Of a stretch of DNA of 5,838 nucleotides, positions 1 through 5,698 are shown in pieces. The stretch lies in NCBI GenBank assembly GCA_025937115.1, contig JAICSB010000235.1, forward strand, positions 1 to 5,838, given 5' to 3'. Within the stretch, counting starts at the first letter, position 1; every line of letters begins with the position of its first letter. Below the pieces are notes generated by a model. The model was not told the origin of the DNA. It searched no databases and saw only the letters and a list, made by a program, of their open reading frames with translations. Source of the DNA: Pseudonocardiaceae bacterium. GTDB lineage: Bacteria; Actinomycetota; Actinomycetes; Mycobacteriales; Pseudonocardiaceae. The translations under genes were made by a program, and so were the position numbers.

Positions 1-777
1 ACGGTCGTACTCCGCGCAGAGATCGGCTAACCGGGCCACCAGCTCTGCGTTGGACTGGGCCAGCCGTCCCTTCTCGTAGTAGATGTTGTCTTCCAAACCG
101 GTGCGGACGTGCCCGCCGCGGCTCAGTGCCCACCGGTTGGCCTCCAGCTGGAACCGGCCGGTCGCGGCGCAGGTCCATGTCGCGTCCGGGATCAGCTCCC
201 GCAGCTCCGACAGGAAGAAGTCGAGAATCGACTCCTTGGGCGGCAAGGTGTTCTTGATCCCCATCACGAGCTGGACGTGCGGCGGCGGCGCGAGCAGCCC
301 TCGCTTGAGTAGCTCGACGCAGCTGTAGAGCATCGCGAAGTCGAAGATCTCGATTTCCGGCTTGATGCCGAGGTCCAGCATCCGTGCGGCTTGCTGCTCG
401 ACAAGCTGCGGCGGGTTCTCATACACCGAGGTTGCGAAGTTAACCGAGCCGGTGGACAGCGACGCCATCTCCGGCCGGACCTCAAGGCACGAGAACCGCT
501 CGTCCGGGCTGCGACCCCGGCCTCCAGTGGATAGCTGCACGATCGCGTCTGGGCGCTCGCGCTTGATCCCGTCATAGACGGTCCGGTACCGGTGCACATC
601 CGAGCTCGGACGCTGCAGGTCGTCACGGACGTGCACGTGCACGATGGTCGCGCCGGCGTCGATGGCCTCAACCGCAGAGGCCACCTGCTCCTCGGGGGTC
701 ACCGGCACCGCAGGGTTGTCCGCCTTGGTCGGAATGGACCCGGTGATAGCAACAGTAATGGCCGCAGGCGTGGCCAT
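1..777 (-). CDS. Beta-keto acid cleavage enzyme (BKACE / DUF849 family), 3' end cut by window edge
   Basis: This family condenses a beta-keto acid with acetyl-CoA and splits it into acetoacetate and a new acyl-CoA. It is a cytoplasmic zinc-dependent TIM-barrel enzyme; the type member is the lysine-fermentation 3-keto-5-aminohexanoate cleavage enzyme (Kce). The 259 codons visible are open to the edge. Family length is about 270-310 residues, so only a short C-terminus is missing. The N-terminus ITVAITGSIPTK is typical. H47 and H49 in IVHVHVRD match the two zinc histidines, and E229 in GGHVRTGLEDN matches the third ligand. STGGRG (83-88) and GIKNTLPP (173-180) are further family motifs. The start is ATG at 777, with AGGAGG at 787-782 and a 4-nt spacer. 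It diverges from a maleylacetate reductase across 74 bp. The exact substrate cannot be read from the sequence; 3-oxoadipate is suggested by the neighbour. Confidence 0.92.
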   Translation of the reverse strand, partial: MATPAAITVAITGSIPTKADNPAVPVTPEEQVASAVEAIDAGATIVHVHVRDDLQRPSSDVHRYRTVYDGIKRERPDAIVQLSTGGRGRSPDERFSCLEVRPEMASLSTGSVNFATSVYENPPQLVEQQAARMLDLGIKPEIEIFDFAMLYSCVELLKRGLLAPPPHVQLVMGIKNTLPPKESILDFFLSELRELIPDATWTCAATGRFQLEANRWALSRGGHVRTGLEDNIYYEKGRLAQSNAELVARLADLCAEYDR

Positions 778-851
778 TGCGCCTCCTCTCCTTGGACATC
801 TAGCATTGCGCAGCTGTGATCCCGGGGCCACCGTGACAGGGGCTGTAGCCA
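778..851. promoter_or_regulatory. Divergent intergenic region with a candidate promoter for the reductase gene
   Basis: These 74 bp must carry the start signals for both flanking genes. On the plus strand, TTGGAC (792-797) and TGTGAT (815-820) are 17 nt apart, a reasonable sigma-70-type -35/-10 pair. It would place the transcript start about 25 nt before the GTG at 852. AGGGG at 838-842 is a plausible ribosome binding site for that start, with a 9-nt spacer. The octamer CATTGCGC occurs twice in direct orientation, at 775-782 and 804-811. It could be part of an operator, but two 8-mers are weak evidence. I saw no convincing minus-strand -35/-10 pair. Confidence 0.45.
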
Positions 852-1925
852 GTGGATTTCGTGTACGCCGTGCCCGCCTCCAGGGTTGTTTTCGGCATCG
901 GTCGGATACGCCAGGTGCCCGATGAGGTCGACCGGCTCGGGGGCGAGCGGGTCCTGCTCATCGCCGGTGGCCGGCAGAAGAAGCCTGCCGACGAGCTGGC
1001 GACTGCTCTCGGGCCTCGCATGGTTGACCGCATCGGTGAAGTCGTCATGCATGTCCCGGCGGCCCTGGCCACAGCCGTATCCGAGCGGACCGAACAATCC
1101 CGCGCGGACCTGCTGGTCTGCCTGGGCGGGGGCTCGGCGATCGGGCTGGCCAAGGCCGTAGCGCTGCGCACCAGGTTGCCTATCCTCACGGTCCCCACCA
1201 CCTACGCCGGCAGCGAGATGACGCCGATCTGGGGACTGACTGACGGCGGTCGTAAGACCACCGGACGCGACCGCACCGTGCTGCCCGCAACGGTCGTCTA
1301 CGACCCTGCGCTCACCACGTCGTTACCGGCTGACATCTCCGCCGCGAGCGGGATGAACGCGCTCGCTCACCTCATCGAGGGCCTGTACGCGCCCGACGCC
1401 TCACCGGTCACCGCCGTGCTCGCCGAGGAAGGGATCCGCGTCCTGGCCGACGCGTTGCCGCGGGTGGTCGTCGCACCCGGTGATCTCGACGCCCGTACCG
1501 ACGCCCTCTACGGCGCTTGGTTGGCGGGCTGGGTGGTAGGAACCGCCGCGATGGGCCTGCACCACAAGATCTGTCATGTGCTCGGCGGGGCCTACGACCT
1601 GCCGCACGCCGGCACCCATTCCGCGGTGCTGCCATACGTCACCGCCTACAACGCTCCTGCGGCGCCGGCGGCGATGGCCCGCGCAGCCCGTGCGCTCGGC
1701 GCGCAGGATCCGGCCCGTGCGCTCTGGGAGCTGGCCAAACGGATCGGGGCGCCTACGTCGCTCGCGCAGGCCGGCTTCGATCCCGGCCGGATTCAGGAGG
1801 CCGCCCGGCTGGTCGTCGAGAGTCCCCCGGTCAATCCCCGCCCGATCGACGAAGCGGCCATACAAGAGCTGCTCCGTGGCGCACATGCCGGCCTGATCCC
1901 CTGGGCTCAAGGTCACGTCGCATAG
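852..1925 (+). CDS. Maleylacetate reductase (iron-containing alcohol dehydrogenase superfamily)
   Basis: This enzyme reduces the double bond of maleylacetate with NAD(P)H to give 3-oxoadipate. That is the lower step of hydroxyquinol, chlorocatechol and resorcinol-type aromatic degradation, in the cytoplasm. It has 357 residues, the usual full length. The N-terminal nucleotide-binding half carries GGGS (92-95) and TYAGSEMT (117-124). The C-terminal helical half carries MNALAH (168-173) and the signature HHKICHVLGG (237-246), followed by LPHAGTH (250-256) and VLPYVTAYN (259-267). Asn169 sits where metal-dependent alcohol dehydrogenases of the superfamily have Asp, which fits the reductase branch. 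The start is GTG at 852, behind AGGGG at 838-842. An ATG at 886 is in another frame and is not an alternative. The gene is divergent from a BKACE gene that could use its product. Leu158 is encoded by TTA. Identification is firm; the upstream ring-cleavage substrate is unknown. Confidence 0.93.
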   Translation: MDFVYAVPASRVVFGIGRIRQVPDEVDRLGGERVLLIAGGRQKKPADELATALGPRMVDRIGEVVMHVPAALATAVSERTEQSRADLLVCLGGGSAIGLAKAVALRTRLPILTVPTTYAGSEMTPIWGLTDGGRKTTGRDRTVLPATVVYDPALTTSLPADISAASGMNALAHLIEGLYAPDASPVTAVLAEEGIRVLADALPRVVVAPGDLDARTDALYGAWLAGWVVGTAAMGLHHKICHVLGGAYDLPHAGTHSAVLPYVTAYNAPAAPAAMARAARALGAQDPARALWELAKRIGAPTSLAQAGFDPGRIQEAARLVVESPPVNPRPIDEAAIQELLRGAHAGLIPWAQGHVA

Positions 1926-1930
1926 CCTCT

Positions 1931-2191
1931 GTGATCGGCCCCGGCCGCACCCTGCACTTCCACGCCACCGACACCGCACCGGAGGTGGCAGCGGAGTGGT
2001 TGATCGACCTCACCGGCAACGCCGTCGTCTGGCGCCGCGCGCATGAGAAGACCGCAGTCGCCGTGCGCGGCCCGCTGATCGGCTTACTGCCTGTCATCTA
2101 CAAGCGGCGCCCCGCCCACAGCGAAGACATCGAGATCCTTGGCGATGTGCAGTTGCTCGACTTCTGGCTGGAGCGAATCAGCTTCGGGTGA
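1931..2191 (+). pseudogene. C-terminal domain remnant of a maleylpyruvate isomerase family (mycothiol-dependent, TIGR03083-like) protein
   Basis: The 86 residues from GTG 1931 read GRTLHFHATD near the start, VAVRGPLIGLLPVIYKRR in the middle and EILGDVQLLDFWLERISFG at the end. These are the hallmarks of the MDMPI C-terminal domain found at the end of roughly 200-260-residue proteins. The N-terminal DinB-like domain with its metal-binding histidines is absent. Upstream, the frame stays open, but that DNA belongs to the reductase gene in another frame. The gap from the reductase stop is 5 nt, and no Shine-Dalgarno precedes the GTG; translation by re-initiation is possible. The 3' end overlaps the convergent glycoside hydrolase by 108 nt. 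The domain looks intact, so it could still be expressed, but it lacks what is needed for isomerase activity. Most family members are not true maleylpyruvate isomerases, so the family name should not be read as a function. Confidence 0.6.
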
Positions 2192-3199
2192 TCGCAGGCG
2201 ATGGTCATGCCTTCGCGGTGGCACCGCCACACCGTCTTGCGGTGTGGCGAACCGGATCTCCGCCACGAACATGGCACGGCGGGTGGGAGTGGTGTAGGCG
2301 TGAAAGACCAAAAAATCGTGCCGGTGGGTGTGTAGCACGTCCTGGCCGCCCGGATTCTGGTACGCATCGTCGAGCGTGTGCTCGTTGAGTAGCTCCCCCT
2401 GGTGTTTGGCGAACTGATCGCACAGCTCGTCCGCGGTCGCGTAGTTGATGAAGTACCGGCCGCTGTTGTAGGCGTTGCCCGAGTAGAACAGCACGTACTT
2501 ACCGTCGTGGCGGACAATCGCTGGCGCCTCCACGGTGTGGTCTTCGTCGGCCCGGTCCGCCCGGATCAGCGCCCGCCGGTGGGCGATCGTTGCTGTGCCG
2601 TCAATATTCAGCCGTTGGAGCCAGATCGCGGCGTTACCCTCGCGGCTGGCGCTGTAGAGCAGGTAGGGCGTGCTGTCAGCGTCGGTGAACGGCTTGGGGT
2701 CGATGGCGTCCGCATCCCCGGGTTGGCACACCAGCGGGTGCGACCCGATCGAGTGGAACGGACCGTCAGGCGCCCACGCCTGTGCGACCCCGATGCACTG
2801 GACGTGCTGGGCCGCCGAGCGGGCGGTGAAGTACAGCAGGTAGCCGTCATGGCTGCGGGGAGTGACCGCCGGCGCCCACACGCTGCCCTCACCGGCGGCG
2901 GTCTTGTCCACCCATGACGGCAGCTCGGGCATGGCGTCGTGGGGGTGGCTCCAGCCACCGGTCAGGAGCCTCGAACTCTGTACCGGAACATGAAAGTTTC
3001 GAGCTCCGTAGCGGCTGGTCGTGGAGTAGGCGTAGTAGGTGCCGTCAACCGACAGGACCGTCGGGTCCGCGAAATCGTGCGGAATCGACGGCTCAATCGG
3101 CGCTGGCCGCACCGCCCCGGTGGTCATCGCGACCACCGCCGCGACCGCCGGCACGGTCATCAGTGGGTTCCGCCAGCCGCGACCCGCAAACCGAGACAT
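2084..3199 (-). CDS. Secreted glycoside hydrolase family 43 protein with an extended, probably non-native C-terminus
   Basis: GH43 enzymes are inverting hydrolases (arabinofuranosidases, xylosidases, arabinanases) with a five-bladed beta-propeller. From ATG 3199 the protein has 371 residues. Residues 3-10 are basic and 13-30 hydrophobic, giving a signal peptide with likely cleavage around 29-34. The catalytic triad is visible: base D45 in DFADPTVL, D167 in DAIDPKPF (pKa modulator) and acid E224 in TVEAPAIV. VWAP (107-110) and FHAY (299-302) are further family motifs. Homology appears to fade after MFVAEIRF (310-317). Residues 337-371 are exactly antisense to the isomerase-family remnant, so the natural stop may have been lost. 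An in-frame TTG at 3229 would add 10 residues; neither start has a clear Shine-Dalgarno, and ATG gives the better signal peptide. It lies 101 nt downstream of the sigma-factor gene on the same strand. Substrate cannot be predicted. Confidence 0.88.
   Translation of the reverse strand: MSRFAGRGWRNPLMTVPAVAAVVAMTTGAVRPAPIEPSIPHDFADPTVLSVDGTYYAYSTTSRYGARNFHVPVQSSRLLTGGWSHPHDAMPELPSWVDKTAAGEGSVWAPAVTPRSHDGYLLYFTARSAAQHVQCIGVAQAWAPDGPFHSIGSHPLVCQPGDADAIDPKPFTDADSTPYLLYSASREGNAAIWLQRLNIDGTATIAHRRALIRADRADEDHTVEAPAIVRHDGKYVLFYSGNAYNSGRYFINYATADELCDQFAKHQGELLNEHTLDDAYQNPGGQDVLHTHRHDFLVFHAYTTPTRRAMFVAEIRFATPQDGVAVPPRRHDHRLRSPEADSLQPEVEQLHIAKDLDVFAVGGAPLVDDRQ
2225..2249. terminator. Perfect 10-bp stem-loop at the convergent gene junction
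   Basis: CGCCACACCG (2225-2234) and CGGTGTGGCG (2240-2249) are perfect complements around the loop TCTTG. The stem begins 33 nt after the stop at 2191. It is the right place for a terminator of the plus-strand reductase transcript, but no T tract follows on either strand. A weaker hairpin overlaps its left arm (GCGGT 2215-2219 / ACCGC 2223-2227). It lies inside the 3' coding part of the glycoside hydrolase, encoding roughly ATPQDGVA, where family similarity has ended. That fits a former intergenic element now read through. Confidence 0.45.
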
Positions 3200-3241
3200 C
3201 GCCACGAAAGCTACGGCAAGCACCTTCAAGGTCAGATCGTC

Positions 3242-3290
3242 ATGCGTGGCTGCTCGGTGGCGGGCCGACGAACAGCGGCAGCAAGCTGCG
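3242..3290. repeat. Dispersed repeat, copy 1 (49 bp)
   Basis: This stretch matches 5553-5613 in direct orientation. The first 41 nt differ at only four positions; after that, copy 2 has 12 extra bases, and then both share AAGCTGCG. It begins 11 nt beyond the sigma-factor stop. On the minus strand it carries a short inverted pair, GCAGC (3285-3289 region) and GCTGC, around a 2-nt centre, and CTGCTCGG is loosely complementary to CCGACGAACAG within it. It is in an untranslated gap and the differences between copies change the amino acids of the reading frame, so it is not coding. It could act as a weak terminator or as a REP-like element. Confidence 0.65.
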
Positions 3291-3300
3291 TGTCCCTTCG

Positions 3301-4368
3301 CTAGTCGAGGTAGCCGCGGAGCACCTGGGAGCGTGACGGCTGGCGCAGCTTGGTCATTGTCTTGATCTCGATCTGCCGGATCCGTTCCCGGGTGACTCCG
3401 TACAGGTGGCCGACCTGGTCCAGGGTCCGCGGCTGGCCGTCGGTGAGCCCGAAGCGAAGCCGAATAACGCTGGCATCCCGCTCGGGCAGCGTGGCTAGTG
3501 CCGCTCGCAGGTCGTCTTGGAGCAGAGGAAATGACACCACGTCGATCGCGGCAACGGCCTCGGAGTCCTCGATGAAGTCCCCGAACCGGGAGTCACCCTC
3601 CTCGCCGACGGTCTGATCCAAGGAGACGGGTTCCCGGGCGTACCGCTGGATCTCCAGCACCTTCTCCGGACTGATGTCCATCGCCTTAGCCAACTCTGCA
3701 GGGCTCGGCTCGCGACCCAGGTCCTGACGCAGTTCGCGTTTCCTGCGGCCCAGCTTGTTGATCACACCGACTACCTCCACCGGAATCCGGACAGTGCGGG
3801 CCTGGTCGGCCATCGCTCGGGTGATGGCTTGCCGCACCCACCAGGTGGCGTAGGTGGAAAACTTAAATCCCTTGGCGTAGTCGAACTTCTCCACCGCACG
3901 GATCAGGCCCAGGTTGCCTTCCTGGATTAGATCCAGCAATAGCACGCCGTGACCGGTATATCGCTTGGCCACCGAAACGACGAGGCGAAGGTTGGCCTCC
4001 AGCAGGTGGTTCTTGGCGCGCTTGCCATCACGGACGATCCAGCTCAGATCCCGGCGCAGTTGCGGGGCAAGCGTGTCGGTCGCGTCCTCGGTCCGGCGCA
4101 CCCGCTCAGCGGCATAAAGCCCTGCCTCGATCCGTTTGGCGAGCGCCACCTCCTCCTCCGCATTGAGCAGCGCCACCTTGCCGATCTGCTTGAGGTATAC
4201 CCGCACGGAATCGGCCGACAGTGTGAGCTCGGCCGCCTTGCGTCCCTGAGCTAACGCCGCTAACTCCTCCTCGTCCCAGACGAAATCGCCGGATTGCGCG
4301 ACCCGGTCCATCCTGGCCGTCTTGGTCACTCGGTGTCCTTCGCAGGATGCGGCGACGACGCGCAACAT
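3301..4368 (-). CDS. RNA polymerase sigma-70 factor, short HrdB/SigA-like (group 1/2)
   Basis: It directs RNA polymerase core to promoters. From ATG 4368 it has 355 residues. Region 1.2 is about 52-83 ([20 protein letters not shown]). Region 2 is about 119-196, with [12 protein letters not shown], the core-binding [19 protein letters not shown], and the -10 recognition block [20 protein letters not shown]. Region 3 is about 197-275. Region 4 is about 287-355, with helix-turn-helix [20 protein letters not shown] (315-334) and the C-terminus [12 protein letters not shown]. The long acidic/Lys-rich N-terminal extension of principal HrdB proteins is absent, so it is likely an alternative paralogue with housekeeping-like specificity. 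ATG 4368 has GGAGG (4378-4374) with a 5-nt spacer. GTG 4329 has AAGGA with a 6-nt spacer and is a credible shorter start; GTG 4374 overlaps the GGAGG. It follows two small genes 51 nt upstream, probably in one operon. Confidence 0.93.
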   Translation of the reverse strand: MLRVVAASCEGHRVTKTARMDRVAQSGDFVWDEEELAALAQGRKAAELTLSADSVRVYLKQIGKVALLNAEEEVALAKRIEAGLYAAERVRRTEDATDTLAPQLRRDLSWIVRDGKRAKNHLLEANLRLVVSVAKRYTGHGVLLLDLIQEGNLGLIRAVEKFDYAKGFKFSTYATWWVRQAITRAMADQARTVRIPVEVVGVINKLGRRKRELRQDLGREPSPAELAKAMDISPEKVLEIQRYAREPVSLDQTVGEEGDSRFGDFIEDSEAVAAIDVVSFPLLQDDLRAALATLPERDASVIRLRFGLTDGQPRTLDQVGHLYGVTRERIRQIEIKTMTKLRQPSRSQVLRGYLD

Positions 4369-4419
4369 CCTCACCTCCGAAATAATCCTTACCGACGTCT
4401 ATCCATACGAGCGCCTCGG

Positions 4420-4809
4420 TCACCAAGTGGCCCGGATATCCCGGGTCGCCGGAGCGCCCCGCGCCTGTCGTCGTGCCGGAGACACCGGGACCGCGTCGTG
4501 CAGCACCGACGCGCCGAGGAACTGCGCGCGGCGCTGCTCGATCAGCAGCCGGTTGGCGTACGACCCGATCTCCTGGGCCCGGAGCACGTGCTGCACATCC
4601 GGGACGCGCAGCACGGTGTTGTGGACATCGATCAGCAGCTCGGTGTCCCTGTGCTGCTCGGGGTGGGCCCACTCATCAGCACGGGCCAGAGTGAACCACC
4701 ACTCGTGATCGCAGGTGCTTAGCACAGTGGGCGTGGAGCGATGCTGGACGTCGATGTCGGTGAAGCAGCAGTAGCGGGGGTCGCACCAGCCGGGATGGAT
4801 AGACCGCAT
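4420..4809 (-). CDS. Small Cys/His-containing protein, DUF6907-like, unknown function
   Basis: The 129-residue product opens with HPGWCDPRYCC (5-15), followed by H23-R-S. It continues with DHEWWFTLARADEW and LLIDVHNTVL. This resembles the small actinobacterial proteins grouped as DUF6907, which begin with a Trp-Cys motif and a downstream His; I judge this by eye only. C9, C14, C15 and H23 could bind a metal, but this is inference. The C-terminal 30 residues are Arg/Pro/Ala-rich and probably disordered. The ATG at 4809 has GGAGG (4820-4816) with a 6-nt spacer and overlaps the stop of the upstream gene as TGATG, which points to translational coupling. The sigma-factor gene follows on the same strand after 51 nt. 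Whether it regulates that factor is unknown. No signal peptide or membrane segment is visible. Confidence 0.72.
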   Translation of the reverse strand: MRSIHPGWCDPRYCCFTDIDVQHRSTPTVLSTCDHEWWFTLARADEWAHPEQHRDTELLIDVHNTVLRVPDVQHVLRAQEIGSYANRLLIEQRRAQFLGASVLHDAVPVSPARRQARGAPATRDIRATW

Positions 4810-5222
4810 CAGGCACCTCCGGAGTCTCTGTTCGTTGCGGCGACAAAGCGCCGTCGATCAGTTGACTGCGGGCTACAAACAGGGACTTTGCCGGGCGATT
4901 GTGGAACGCGTCGGCTAGCCGGATCTCTGGCGGCTCCGTTCCCGGTCCGCATCCGCTGCGCCATCGCGGCCCGGTCAGCAGCCATGCCCCGCAACAGCTC
5001 GACGTAGTAGCCAGGGCCCAGGGCGCGCTCCACCTGGATGGCCCGATGGCGGTAGTACGCGGCCTCGGCGTCGAGATCGTCCGCGCGGCGGCGGACAAGA
5101 TCGTCTCCGATGGCCGTATCGCGTACCACCACACCATCAGCGACTGGTAAAACACCGGCACTGACGAGTGATACGCCGCTGGGGTTAACTCCCCGCTGTG
5201 AGTGTTGTTGACTAACCGTCAT
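4809..5222 (-). CDS. Hypothetical helical protein, first gene of the sigma-factor operon
   Basis: I do not recognise this 137-residue protein. A charged, probably helical core spans about residues 38-88. It includes RRRADDLDAEAAYYRHRA, then a Tyr pair in GPGYYVELLRGM and a Met/Arg-rich segment. Both ends are low-complexity and likely disordered, and their codons are less G/C-biased than those of the core. ATG 5222 is preferred because CGGGGA lies 6 nt upstream. An in-frame GTG at 5249 has no ribosome binding site. A TTA leucine codon lies near the N-terminus at 5150-5148; in actinobacteria such rare codons can limit translation through a bldA-type tRNA, which is only a possibility here. The stop forms TGATG with the next gene's start. 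Downstream are the Cys/His protein and the sigma factor, so a regulatory role is possible but unproven. Confidence 0.62.
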   Translation of the reverse strand: MTVSQQHSQRGVNPSGVSLVSAGVLPVADGVVVRDTAIGDDLVRRRADDLDAEAAYYRHRAIQVERALGPGYYVELLRGMAADRAAMAQRMRTGNGAARDPASRRVPQSPGKVPVCSPQSTDRRRFVAATNRDSGGA

Positions 5223-5493
5223 TTGATGTCCCCGGGCCGGCACTGACACTTTTCAGCCACCGGGGTCTGGGGCGGCACCGCTCCCGACCCTACTTCCCCC
5301 GAGGGGGCTGCGGGACAAGAGTGCTGATAGCGAGACTACCAGGAGACACCGACTCACCGGTAGGCCAAACGTACCCGGCTCGCCGAATCCCGAGGACGAA
5401 AATTGCTCGTCGGACAGGAGCAGGCCGGTGGACGGGATTGACTTACGGTGGCGTGAGACCTTCTCGATAGGTGTTAAAGAAAGCTTGCTCAAC

Positions 5494-5527
5494 CCGGATT
5501 GATGAATTGTGCGGTCTGTGAATCCGG
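5494..5527. repeat. Inverted repeat CCGGATT / AATCCGG
   Basis: CCGGATT at 5494-5500 and AATCCGG at 5521-5527 are perfect 7-bp inverted arms separated by 20 nt. The spacing could suit a dimeric regulator or an RNA hairpin in an untranslated leader. It lies about 270 nt upstream of the operon start, so a direct link to it is not shown. A 7-bp match in GC-rich DNA may be chance. Confidence 0.35.
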
Positions 5528-5552
5528 ACACGTCACGGTACATCGGTGGGCG

Positions 5553-5613
5553 ATGCGTGGCTGCTCGCTGGCGTGCTGACGAACAGCGGCAGCGAGCGGC
5601 GCAGCAAGCTGCG
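5553..5613. repeat. Dispersed repeat, copy 2 (61 bp, with 12-bp insertion)
   Basis: This is the direct-orientation partner of 3242-3290. The 12 extra bases fall after GCGGCAGC and look like an imperfect tandem duplication of that segment (GCGGCAGCGA then GCGGCGCAGCAA). The insertion creates two inverted pairs that copy 1 lacks: GCTCGCTG (5563-5570) with CAGCGAGC (5590-5597), and the palindrome at 5597-5616. Like copy 1, it lies downstream of a minus-strand stop codon and upstream of the next minus-strand gene. Confidence 0.65.
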
Positions 5614-5616
5614 CCG
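5597..5616 (-). terminator. Perfect 9-bp-arm palindrome, possible terminator hairpin of the right-edge gene
   Basis: CGGCGCAGC (5597-5605) and GCTGCGCCG (5608-5616) are perfect inverted arms around AA. As minus-strand RNA it folds into an 8-bp GC-rich stem closed by a CUUG tetraloop, a known stable loop. It lies 83 nt after the TAA at 5699-5701. No U tract follows, so it would be a U-less terminator or a DNA-binding site. Confidence 0.4.
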
Positions 5617-5698
5617 GGCCATCGATCCGGGTCAGCTCGACGGCCGACGCCGCGGCGGGCGAGGAGGCGACGACCGGACTGCGCATCCCCGTAGAGGG

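Larger units (their letters stand above)
5223..5698. other. Gene-free regulatory-type region upstream of the sigma-factor operon
   Basis: No reading frame here has coding-like third-position bias or a recognisable domain. The region lies between the stop of the right-edge gene (5699) and the start of the operon (5222), both on the minus strand, so it should contain the right-edge gene's terminator and the operon's promoter. It holds the second copy of the dispersed repeat, a 20-bp palindrome and an inverted CCGGATT/AATCCGG pair. CCCCC-GA-GGGGG also lies near 5300. I could not pick out a clear -35/-10 pair for the operon. Confidence 0.5.

Noticed and set aside
1401..1979. 192-codon minus-strand frame opposite the maleylacetate reductase
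   Set aside because: It is antisense to a firmly identified enzyme and has the Arg/Gly-rich composition of a shadow frame.
1931..2191. Active maleylpyruvate isomerase of the gentisate pathway
   Set aside because: Only the C-terminal domain is present; the N-terminal metal-binding domain needed for catalysis is absent.
4106..4672. 188-codon minus-strand frame across the sigma-factor start
   Set aside because: It overlaps the sigma factor and the Cys/His protein in another frame, and its product is Arg/Gly-rich without family features; it is a shadow of the GC-rich genes.
4420..4809. Zinc-binding anti-sigma factor (ZAS type) for the neighbouring sigma factor
   Set aside because: The HxxxCxxC motif is not present, and ZAS partners are normally ECF sigma factors, not HrdB-like ones.
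5438..5470. Plus-strand promoter TTGACT with a downstream CGATAG
   Set aside because: The spacing is about 21 nt, too long, and no plus-strand gene follows.
5253..5543. Minus-strand reading frame of 96 codons starting with ATG
   Set aside because: Third codon positions show no G/C bias, no domain is recognisable, there is no good ribosome binding site and it lies in the presumed promoter region of the operon.
5489..5686. Minus-strand reading frame of 65 codons just after the right-edge gene
   Set aside because: It is largely built from the dispersed repeat; the repeat differences are amino-acid changing, the composition is low-complexity Ala/Pro, and the start lacks a properly spaced ribosome binding site.
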